Positions 55,660 through 64,000 of a stretch of 64,000 nucleotides of DNA are shown in pieces. Position 1 is the first letter of the stretch. Each line of letters opens with the position of its first letter. The notes under the pieces were generated by a model. It was not told the origin of the DNA. It searched no databases and worked only from the letters and a program-made list of their open reading frames with translations. Made by a program: the position numbers and the translations under genes. This DNA is from Bettongia penicillata ogilbyi (taxonomy: Eukaryota; Chordata; Mammalia; Diprotodontia; Potoroidae): positions 1,213,520 to 1,277,519 of the forward strand of contig JAJHZJ010000418.1 of the NCBI GenBank assembly GCA_023548195.1. Reading direction: 5' to 3'.

Positions 55660-55905
55660 TGGGGCAGCTAGGTGTCACAGTGAATACAGCACCAGTCCTT
55701 GAGTCAGAAGATCTGAGTTCAAATATAACCTCAGACACTGACTAGCTGTGTGATCCTGGGCAAGTCATATAACCTCATTTGTCTCAGTTTCCTCATCTGT
55801 AAAATGAGCTGGAGAAAGAAATGGCAAACCACTCAGTAACTTTGCCAAGAAAACCCCAAATGGGATCATGAAGAGTCATACACTATGGAAATGAGTGAAC
55901 CATAG
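55660..55905 (+). repeat. tRNA-derived marsupial SINE, full length
   Basis: 'ggggcagctaggtgtcacag', 'cttgagtcagaagatctgag', 'tgatcctgggcaagtcatat', 'tgagctggagaaagaaatgg', 'ccaagaaaaccccaaatggg'. One of the best-preserved copies. Confidence 0.95.
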
Positions 55906-56260
55906 TGTTATTATTTTTTCCCATTTAATAGTATTTTTTCTAATTACATGTAAGAATAGTTTTCAACATTGATTTTTATAAGATTTTGAGTTCTAAATTT
56001 TTCTCCCACTCTCTCTCTTCCCTCCCCAAGACACAAGCAATCTGACAGAGGTTATACACATACAATCATGGCCATGTTGTGAAAGAAGAATCAAAACATA
56101 AAGGAAAAACCATGAGAAGGAAAATACAAAAACCGAAAAAAGGCGAAACTAGTATGCTTCTATTTGTATTCAGACTCCATAGTCCTTTCTCTGAATATGT
56201 ATAGCACTTTCCTTCATGAGTCTTTTGGAGTTTTCTTGGATCATTGTATGTCTGAGAAGA
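55906..56260 (-). repeat. L1 3' UTR, antisense
   Basis: 'ttctaattacatgtaagaat', 'ttttcaacattgatttttat', 'catggccatgttgtgaaaga', 'agactccatagtcctttctc', 'gttttcttggatcattgtat'. Same 3' UTR type as the L1 ending near 22.9 kb. Confidence 0.85.
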
Positions 56261-56399
56261 GTTAACACATTGCTAACAGCATTAACACTGTTATAAAAAT
56301 TTAGAAAAGGATTTGGTTTTGAGAAGAATATAATAAGTTGAATGATGGTAACTATAAATTTATTATATGATCTGAACTGGATCCACACTATAGCAAGAA

Positions 56400-57240
56400 A
56401 ATCCTTTTACAATTCTCTAATTCATAGTCTACTCCCCACTATAACTTTTTCCAAATTTTTTCCATACTCCTCAAGCCTCTCATGGTTCCCCCCCACTTCC
56501 TCCATCCTCTGAGCTGAAAACCTCATCTCATATTTCATATTATAAAAAGGTCATTCACTGACAACTCTTCCTTTTCCCTTATTCCTCATTTCATGTGGCT
56601 AAGATACTTCTTTTTATCTCCTACTCTCTACTCCTTCACTCTAATTTCACACGAAGAGGTGGCCTCTCTCCATAGCAAAGAAAACCCTTCTGCACAGATT
56701 ACTGTAGCAGTTGGGTTACTCAAGGTGTTACTCAAGGTTACTTGGTGACTCAAGGCTCTTCCCTCTTTAATCTCTCTCCTCCCTGGCTGTCAAAATAGAT
56801 CTTCCTAATTTTCCTAAAGTTCCATATCACTGCCTTTCCCCTCCCTCACTCCATTCTCTAAGTTTTAATGACTCCCTTTTATCTCCATAATAAAATGCAA
56901 ATTATGTTTGGCTGTTAAAGTCTTTCAAGACTGGGATCCTTCTACCTTTCTAGTCTTCTGACACCTTAGTCTATGATCCAGTAGCCCTGGCCTCTTTTTC
57001 TTTCCTCATAGGTGACAATTCATCTTCCGACTTTGAGTATTTTCCCTGGATCCCCGCTATACCTAGAACTTTCTCACTCTTTATATGTCTTCTAGCTTCT
57101 TTGACTTACTTTAAGATTCAGTTGAAGTCTCCTCTTCTTCCATTAGATAAGGAATTCTTTTTTGGTCTTTCTTTGTTTCTCTAATACGGAGCTTGTAGGA
57201 GATATTTAATAAATGCTTACTGATTGATTCACAGATGTGT
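56400..57240 (+). repeat. L2 LINE 3' region, sense
   Basis: Long L2 stretch: 'ctggctgtcaaaatagatct', 'taatgactcccttttatctc', 'tttcaagactgggatccttc', 'ccctatacctagaactt'-like centre, 'aagattcagttgaagtctcc', and the end 'tttaataaatgcttactgat'. Confidence 0.85.
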
Positions 57241-57655
57241 TGAGACATTTAGGTGGAGATATCTAGCAGGCTATTGGTAATGTGGGACTGGAAATTAGGA
57301 GAGAGATTAGGGCTGGATATATAGACCTGAAGGCCTTTGCATAGAGATGATAACAGAGTCCATGGCATCTGATGAGATAGATCTCTAAGGGAGTAAGTCC
57401 AGAGAATAGAGAAGACTTGATATAAAGTTCATTGGGCAAGAGAAGGGTGACAAAGAATACTGAAAGGGAACAGTTAGAAATGTACAAAGGGAAGTTAGAG
57501 AGTTCAGGAGACAAGGGTAGTGAACAGTGGTAAAAACTGCAGATAGTTCCAGCAGGATGAGGACTGAGAAAATGGTTTTAGCGTCAGCAGTTAAGAGATG
57601 ACAGGTAACCCTGGAAATAGAAGTTTCAGCCCAACGGTAGGCTCAGAAATCAGCT
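57241..57655 (-). repeat. L2 LINE internal region, antisense
   Basis: 'ggtggagatatctagcaggc', 'agggctggatatatagacct', 'gcatagagatgataacagag', 'tttagcgtcagcagttaaga'. It directly abuts the 3' end of a sense L2. Confidence 0.72.
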
Positions 57656-58504
57656 TACAAGGGATTGAGAAGATAGTGTATGTGAAAATACTTGGAAAAT
57701 CATAATGTGATTTCATAAATGCAGGCTCAAAACACTAATTGCATGGAATCCATTAATATCATTTTATCTGATACGTAAATCTCTCATTTACGTATTTGGG
57801 GGAATATGGCATTTTGCCACGTGGAAAAAAGCCATTGCAAAGCATTTTTAGTATCAGACTATCAACAGCAGTGCCAACACTTGGAGAAATGAAAATACAA
57901 AATTATCTGTTCTGACTTTAAACAGAATAAAGTAATGGAGGAAGATATAATTTTCCCCCACAAATGTTACAAAATTATATATCAAAAAGTGTTAGCCTCC
58001 ATCCCTAAGAAAATCAAATGTATTTCAAAAATAAAGCTAGAAAAATAAAATGCTAGAACTAGTTTCTAAAAACACTGGTAAAATTAAAAAGAAATCATTG
58101 ATTATCTAGTTTAAAAGAACAATGATAAAAATCAATTGAACTTGTCTTTAGATAATTGAATAAAACTTTATAGTTTGATGACTTATTAAAATGTCCCAGG
58201 TTAAAAGGACCCAGTAAAAATCAGAGGCAAAATCAGTTTAGTCAGTCAAAGGTTTTGAAATCTTGTAGCTCTCTCCGTCTCCCAGGCCCTTTCCCTGTGG
58301 TTTATGGTTCCTTCTTCCTGTAAGCCTGTGCTGGATTAGATTCTGCATTTTTCTCTCCTAACCAAAATGATATCAGTTTACATTGAGATTCTCTTTCTAA
58401 ATTTCTAGTCCACAGCTAAAATGAGTGCATTCATTCATTTTAACCCATGAAACTTTGATAACAAATATTTTACAAGCTTTGCTATAAATTGACTTATTAT
58501 CCTC
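57656..58504. other. Unassigned sequence
   Basis: 57700-57960 is unique-looking and contains the perfect inverted repeat listed separately. 58000-58200 is A-rich. No exon seen. Confidence 0.45.
57771..57795. repeat. Perfect 10-base inverted repeat, 5-base spacer
   Basis: 'atacgtaaat' (57771-57780), spacer 'ctctc', 'atttacgtat' (57786-57795). The arms are exact reverse complements and contain TACGTA, a CpG-bearing core unusual in this CpG-poor DNA. Confidence 0.95.
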
Positions 58505-58725
58505 TTTGTGAATTTAGTAGGTTTAGAGCTAGAAGAACCTTAGAGACTAATTTACTCAGCCCTCTTAATTGGTAGATTCAGAAACTGATGCCAAAAACTT
58601 TAGAGAACTTTCCCAACGTCATACATGGAATAAATATTAAGGCTAAGATTCGAACTCAGGTCCTCTGACTTTACTTCCAGTCCTCTTTCCACCTTATCAT
58701 ACTGCCTTCCTAACTAACATGTGTA
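58505..58725 (-). repeat. MIR/CORE-SINE, antisense
   Basis: 'gtttagagctagaagaacct', 'gattcagaaactgatgccaa', 'aagattcgaactcaggtcct', 'tttccaccttatcatactgc'. Confidence 0.82.
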
Positions 58726-58989
58726 ATTTCTTTTGATGAGACTCCTAACTTTTTTTTTCCTTTGGAGTGTAGATCTTTGATTCTTCTCAATTCATTTACA
58801 GATTTTTCTATATTATTGACTGCATGAAGTTTCTGGTGTAATTGGTGCCAGTTAACTTGGGCTTGCTAACTTTGGTAAGAGATAGAGAGACAGCAGGAGA
58901 TTTTGTGGCCTTTCTCCACTGTGTATGAACAGGTATTGCTTTTTAAAGGCTAAAACCAATTCTAGAATAAATTACGGGAAGTAATGAAG

Positions 58990-59940
58990 TTTAAATAAAA
59001 TGAATGTAAAAAGAGAAATTAACAAAAGGGAAAAATATTTTTTGCATTAAATATTTCAGATAGTCTAATATCCAACTTATAAAGGAAATTGACACAAACA
59101 AATAATAAGAGATTTCCTAATGAATAAGCGATAATTATTAATAACCACAGCAGAGGAAAATATTCCGTATCACAAATAAGAGAAATGTAAATTAGCATAA
59201 TTTTAAAGTTTGGCTTCATACCCCTCAAAGAAATAAAGATAGAAAAGATGGAAATAGTCACAATATTAAAGGGCCTATGAAAAAATGTACCCACTAATAC
59301 TCTGTAGGTAAACCTGTGAATTGGTCTAAATAATCTGGGTAATAATGTAAGAAAGAAATTAAGTAAGTAAGTAACTTTTCTTAAGTAAGAAAAGTCACTA
59401 CAAATGGTTGCGTCCTTTGACTAAGTGACCTCACCCCTGACTATAAATTACCAGACAATAAAAGGACAGAAAGAGTCAATGGTTCATAAAATATCATAGT
59501 GATAATTGTAGGAAAGACAACAACAAAATCCCGAGAACAGGGAGCCTATTGATAACTGAACAATTATGCCATATGATTATAAACTATTGCATCTTAAGGA
59601 ATGTAAAATATGAGAAATTCACAGAAATATGAAAAAAAACATGAAATAAAACAGAGCCAAGAGAATAATATATTCAAAAACTTCTATAATGTAATTCAGA
59701 GCAACACTAAAAATTATCTAAAATCAAGATTAATTGCCATGATCAAACTTTATGTTGAAATACTTCTTTCTTCTAAAAACAGGAATTGAGGAACTACTAG
59801 TGAGGAGTATTGTGCGAAGTGGTGTGTTTTGTGCTTTTTCTCTTTAGGTTTGGCTTCAGTGCTTTTCTTTGTTATAAAAGGAAGGGTTCAATTTTTTGAG
59901 AGTGACAAAAGGGAGGAGGTAAGCCAGATACGATGGTGGC
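58990..59940 (+). repeat. L1 ORF2 end and 3' UTR, sense
   Basis: 'ttttgcattaaatatttcag', 'tctaatatccaacttataaa', 'tggcttcatacccctcaaag', 'aaacctgtgaattggtctaa', 'tatgccatatgattataaac', and the 3' UTR phrase 'gtgctttttctctttaggtt'. The 91-codon minus frame 59019-59294 is a shadow. Confidence 0.78.
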
Positions 59941-60739
59941 GGTGTTAAAAAAAAAAAAGAACCTAACACATTTTCTTTAAAGTTTGTTTGTCCCACATTA
60001 TATTCTAGATCCTGGCACCATCTATCATTTAGGCCTTGCTACTGCCATAACTCAGCCAGTCACATCTTAAACACATTTTGTCTTCTTCCTCCCCATCAAA
60101 TTTTAATTGTCTTGTGTATATCATTCCCTCAAGAGACTGAAAGGTATTAGTTTCCTAATTTCGGTCTAGTCAGACAAAGAAGTGTTAATGGTTTACTCTT
60201 TCCAAGGAATGCTTGTCATTTAAAAGAAGATTTCTGTGGAAATTTTTAACTTCCCCCTCTCCCAATTAATCTCCAATAGTTAATTTGTAATGGGGCAATT
60301 TAAGGAATCAATTTCTTTTAAATGGGAGAATCATCCCTTAAATCACTGTCTGATACGCTTACTACTCTACCTTTTTAGAGGACCAAGTCTTCTTAAACGT
60401 TTTTTAGAATGATCAGTGATGTTATTGTGAAATAGGTTTATTTTGAAACTGCATTGAAAGGGAGACAAGTTGATAAGCACATTATTATTCATCTTTTTAA
60501 ATTCAACATTTCTTTTATGCAATAAAATATTACCCTTTGTAACAACCTCACTTCGGTCTGATCAGGTTGGCCATGTGTTAGGTATTTTCCTTTCTTACAC
60601 AAGTGTTAAAGTAGATGACTTCTGAGATCCTTTCTAGCTGTAAAACTGTGATTGTTTTCTTTAAATTTTAGTAGAGAATATTGAAAGTTATAATTCCTAT
60701 AATTCAGAACAGTTTCACAATTTCCTACCCACCAGGTTG
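59941..60739. other. Unassigned stretch
   Basis: Starts with an A-run at 59947-59958. No repeat or exon recognised. Confidence 0.5.
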
Positions 60740-60794
60740 GGTTTGGATTGATTCTCCATAGTGTGATGTTGTCAATAAGCATCTTTCTTTACAG

Positions 60795-60870
60795 GCCTAC
60801 TGTTTGGGGCTTTGGGTTATACATGGAGATCTTTGCTAATCCCAACAGCAGCAGCAGTTAATCAGCCTCG
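60795..60870 (+). CDS. Candidate small coding exon, unrecognised
   Basis: Acceptor 'catctttctttacag' ends at 60794 and a plausible donor 'CTCG' followed by 'gtaaca' starts at 60871. The 76 bases have one open frame (60797-60868, 24 codons), reading 'LLFGALGYTWRSLLIPTAAA' and then VNQP; the other frames contain stops. The sense is hydrophobic with a W and P, like a membrane protein segment. Introns would be phase 1 upstream and phase 2 downstream, so it cannot be spliced directly to the exon at 62884 (which needs phase 1) without an intermediate exon. It lies in a unique block that could equally be a conserved non-coding element. Confidence 0.25.
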
Positions 60871-61958
60871 GTAACATGTTTACAATATAAACCCAGGCTC
60901 TGCTCCTTAGCACCCAAATCTCACAGCGCACAGTGCTGCCACACTTTGGAAAGATGAATGAATGTAAATGTGTGAAACTGAAAGGACATGGAGAAATAGG
61001 ATACAGACAAATTATTCCAAAAGCTTTAGCACAGCCAGCACACATAGCTAAGAATTTCTAATATCATTCAGAACTAGGGCGGCATTTCATCCTGATCTAT
61101 ATATGGCCATTTGGTCAGAGAAGAAACATTCAGTACAATCAGATCATTGGAATGCTCTAATTCCTCATAAATCTCCAATCTTCAATTCACAGAAGCCAAA
61201 AAGGGAAAGGCATTTTCCCTCTTCCTAACTGCTTTGTAGTTTGCTGATGGTTTTTTTCCCGAAAGTCTGAGATATTTGTAATACGGGCTGAACAGTGGAG
61301 TCCTTCTATCCTCCTCAACCACTAGAATGAGGCACTTCTCATGGAGCTGAGCATATGTGTTCTGGCTCAACCTTGAAGGACCTGATCTTTGGGATAATGC
61401 AGCAACCCCTGATGCACTTTACTCATGTATTTTAATCCCTGTGTATTCTATTTTGAGGTGCTGAAACAGTCCTCTATTTGTCTTCATAATTCCTTTAACT
61501 AAGGATGTGTCAAAGATTATTTGTGATTGCATAGGAAGAACCTTTCACTCAGAAGGCTTAAAAGGAGAAGCAACATTCACTCTTAGCTCTTTTTCCTCTC
61601 TCATGAATCAGGACTAGTTAAAGTCTAGGTACATGACCAATCATTTTGGAAAGGACAAATCTGTTTTGTAATAGCTGCTGGTTCACTTTGTTGGGGTCAG
61701 AAACAATTGTTTTACTGGGCCCAAGTTCCTTATTGGGGTTCTCTTTCCAACAGTGAAGACCAAATTCTATTTACTTTATGAGTAGCACCTTTGTAGGACC
61801 CTTGCCACAAATATTTCAGCAATAGAGGACTCAGTGTACAACAGAGGTAAAATGTGACTTTAAGGTCGATTGCCCTGTTTTGGATTATTGCTTCTGGGGA
61901 ATTACAATGAGGAAGAGCCAGGAAAGTAATTTAGTCAGTGAACTCTTATAATAATTAT
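60871..61958. other. Unassigned sequence
   Basis: Repeat-free as far as I can see. 60871-61070 continues the unique block around the candidate exon. A 62-codon minus frame at 61182-61370 shows no domain. Confidence 0.45.
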
Positions 61959-61959
61959 A

Positions 61960-62204
61960 AAAACAACAACTAGCTTTCATATAGTTCTATAAGGTTTGCA
62001 AAACACTTTACACATATTTCAACCTCGTAACAGCTCTAAGATATACGTTGATATTAGTATCTCCATTTTAGAGATGAGGAAACTAAAGCAACTAGAGGTT
62101 AAATGACTTGCTGAGGGCTATACAGCTAGGAAATATTTGAACTCAGGTTTTCCTGATTTCAGATCCAGTGCTCTACCCACTGGAACTGGTGACCAAATGC
62201 AGAA
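61960..62204 (-). repeat. MIR-type SINE, antisense
   Basis: 'ggtttgcaaaacactttaca', 'gatgaggaaactaaagcaac', 'gctatacagctaggaaatat', 'ctcaggttttcctgatttca', 'gatccagtgctctacccact'. Confidence 0.82.
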
Positions 62205-62735
62205 ATGGGCTGCTACATTTTTTTGTTCCTTCTTTGTTTTGAAAAGGACCAATGACATCACAGGATGGTATCTTAACTTGTGTATGACTGGATTAAGTGA
62301 GACAGATTTGCACAGTCATGAGCCTCACTTTCTCTTTCAGAATCACCAAAGTCCAATGGCAGGACAAAAGTCAGGAGGATGGGGGATGGCTCAGGATGCA
62401 GTGGATAACGTTGACTTCTTCCATGCCTAACTGAGCTCTGAGAACTCCACAGCACCTGCTTCGGCCATCTTCATGGCTGTTGGAGCAAATTGCTCTTACC
62501 TGCCCTTTCCACTGGAGGAAGTCTTCACATGCTTGGGGTAGACATTCCATTAACTCACCAAAGGGTTTGAGGCCTCTTGGTGTCTTCCACCTGGTTTAGC
62601 TTGTCTATCCAGGCAGTTTTATTTTGACCACTGTGCATGCTGCAGCTTCTTGGAGCCACAGGAGAGAGTTGGATGGCAGGTGGACACCAAAGGTGGATGA
62701 GCAGCCCTAAGAAGGGCTCAAGAAGCCACCACTAG
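62205..62735 (-). repeat. RTE-tailed marsupial SINE, copy 3, antisense
   Basis: Reverse of the elements at 470 and 39050: 'aaaaggaccaatgacatcac', 'ccaaagtccaatggcaggac', 'catcttcatggctgttggag', 'catgcttggggtagacattc', 'gtttgaggcctcttggtgtc', 'ccaaaggtggatgagcagcc'. The 97-codon plus frame at 62137-62430 is an artefact of it. Confidence 0.8.
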
Positions 62736-62883
62736 AGGTGCTAGTCTTCCCTGAACACATCATACACCCCACAACTACTAGTATATGTACTACAAAGGGT
62801 GTGGGGGTTGGTGTGGGAGAGAGACAGAGAGAGGGAGAGAATGTCTTTATCAATACTTTACCTTTATCTATACCTTCTTTCAG

Positions 62884-63009
62884 TGATAGGAATATTTTAT
62901 GCAGCATTGCTCATCACAAAAGAGAAATTACCAACCTTTCCTCCAATAGTTATTGCTGTTCCTGACAGGTTTTTAAGTACAGACTTTGTGACAACTTGTC
63001 AGAGATATG
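62884..63009 (+). CDS. Probable internal coding exon, 126 bases, gene unrecognised
   Basis: A pyrimidine-rich acceptor ('ctataccttctttcag', ending 62883) and a good donor ('ATATG' followed by 'gtaaag', from 63010) enclose exactly 126 bases. The length is a multiple of three with phase-1 boundaries on both sides, so the exon can be skipped without a frame change. The open frame 62886-63008 (41 codons) begins 'IGIFYAALLITKEKLPTFPP', continues 'IVIAVPDRFLSTDF' and ends 'TTCQRY'. It is well mixed: a short hydrophobic start, a KEK turn, a PP-rich hydrophobic strand and a polar end with one Cys. A weaker internal donor exists after 'GACAG' at about 62968. I cannot name the protein. A chance ORF with matched sites is possible but less likely than for the other candidates. 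Confidence 0.55.
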
Positions 63010-63219
63010 GTAAAGGGTGATCTTTTTCAGCTATAGATTATAATAGATGCATTTAAGGTATTTTCCAACACTGAGATTCTCTAAGTAGAGTATGTTGTGT
63101 GTATGCGTATGTGTGTGTCTGTGTGTGTGTGTTTTCAATGTATATTTCCTTTAGCCTATGACTTGTTGACTGATAAAATGGGTGGACTTGTTAGTTTTCA
63201 ATAATTATTTACAAAGTAA
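63010..63219. other. Putative intron start; low complexity
   Basis: Follows the candidate exon. It contains a short TG microsatellite at 63092-63131 and otherwise no recognised feature. Confidence 0.5.
63092..63131. repeat. Microsatellite (TG)n, short
   Basis: Imperfect TG run. Confidence 0.93.
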
Positions 63220-63350
63220 TAGAGTGGCAGCATGGGACAGTGAAAAGGGAATTGGCAATAGTGTCATGGAAGCCTGGATTCAAACTTTATCTGAGACACA
63301 TACTAGCTGTGTGACCATAATGAGAGTCAAATCATTTAACCTTGGTGATC
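63220..63350 (+). repeat. SINE fragment, sense
   Basis: 'gtggcagcatgggacagtga', 'catggaagcctggattcaaa', 'cactgagctgtgtgacc'-like centre, 'caaatcatttaaccttgg'. Confidence 0.75.
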
Positions 63351-64000
63351 TTTAGACAACCCTTTAGGCTTTTAAATAAACAAAAAATAAAATTCTACTG
63401 CAGCAGTACAATTTCCATTCTGTGTATCATTCAGCACAAAGCCAGACCACTCCCCCATAAAAAAACCTCACCAGAAATACAAAATAAAAACAAATACAAA
63501 GTGGACCAAAAAGCACATGAGGACCTAAAAGCACAAAGAGGTCTTTGAAATACAAATATTAGTTGCATTATTAAGACCACTAATTCTTGTCTTCTGCCTA
63601 AAGCCTTCTACTCATAGAATATAAGAATCACAACATTTTAAGACTTAAAGGTACCTTAGAGAGTTAGTCTACCTCCTACATGAACGCCTCAAGTTTTATG
63701 TCTTATACAGACTAAGGTTTCTCTTCTTTAGAAAACCTGGCTCTTGAGTTGCTCTGCCAAGCTCCGGTCATAGCAGGATTGTTTGCTCTCCATTTCTCAA
63801 GGATGGCATGGAGTTCACAAAAGCAAAGAATATTTTGGAATCCTGGCAAAAGGGCTGAAACAGTGTGTCCTTCCCACACATTTAGCAAAGCTGAGAGACT
63901 GGAGAACATGGGGTACTTCTTATTAAAGGTTTTGAAAAACACCACACCTCAGTAAACATTCCTAAAGAGCTGGAGGAAGCAGTCCGGTCAAGGGCTTTAC
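63351..64000. other. Unassigned; short MIR scrap
   Basis: 63610-63700 looks like a truncated antisense MIR ('ttttaagacttaaaggtacc'). 63712-63945 has overlapping open frames on both strands in locally GC-richer DNA, discussed in the findings. Not called as a gene. Confidence 0.4.

Noticed and set aside
1..64000. CRISPR arrays, operons, phage or plasmid modules, biosynthetic clusters
   Set aside because: None present; the DNA is clearly from a mammalian nuclear genome.

Overview
This window reads as nuclear DNA from a marsupial mammal; the species cannot be fixed from sequence alone. It is AT-rich, has no long open reading frame and no bacterial-style gene layout, and is packed with retroposons whose combination is typical of marsupials: tRNA-derived SINEs with the phrase 'gtggcacagtggatagagtg', MIR/CORE-SINEs, many L2 LINEs in both orientations, CR1/L3 remnants, marsupial-type L1 (one nearly full length), RTE LINE remnants and SINEs with an RTE-like tail, plus hAT DNA-transposon remnants. 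Long microsatellites (CTTT, GA, CA, TG, ATCC, AAAT) create most of the apparent ORFs.

Layout. 1-4.7 kb: L2 scrap, RTE-tailed SINE, then an old antisense L1 split by a SINE. 4.7-15 kb: mostly unassigned sequence with MIR, SINE, L1 and L2 fragments. 15.1-15.4 kb: a 98-codon coding-like block behind a good splice acceptor. 15.9-17.2 kb: antisense L1 pieces. 17.3-20.8 kb: microsatellites, LINE scraps, and two MIR copies each split by a hAT element. 22.7-29.7 kb: a 6.6-kb antisense L1 inserted into an older L1 fragment. 31.5-31.9 kb: a large CTTT tract. 33-37.7 kb: nested SINEs, one candidate exon, an RTE remnant and L2 scraps. 39-45.9 kb: RTE-tailed SINEs, L2 and L1 fragments. 48-50.5 kb: inverted RTE-tailed SINE, GA and TG tracts. 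52.2-52.5 kb: a weak promoter-like block. 53.7-57.7 kb: a dense L2/SINE cluster. 59-60 kb: sense L1 3' end. 60.8-63 kb: two candidate coding exons, the one at 62884-63009 being the best-supported exon of the window.

No complete gene is visible. The most economical reading is intronic and intergenic sequence carrying a few plus-strand exons (15099-15394, 33670-33767, 60795-60870, 62884-63009). Whether these belong to one or several genes, or are all real, cannot be settled here. I recognised no protein family for any of them. I saw no tRNA, rRNA or snRNA gene, no CRISPR array and no new defence or metabolic system. The real interest lies in the candidate exons, the nested insertions with readable target-site duplications, and a few perfect inverted repeats in otherwise unassigned DNA. 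Repeat family names were assigned by reading characteristic phrases, not by a database search, and boundaries are good to roughly 10-50 bases.
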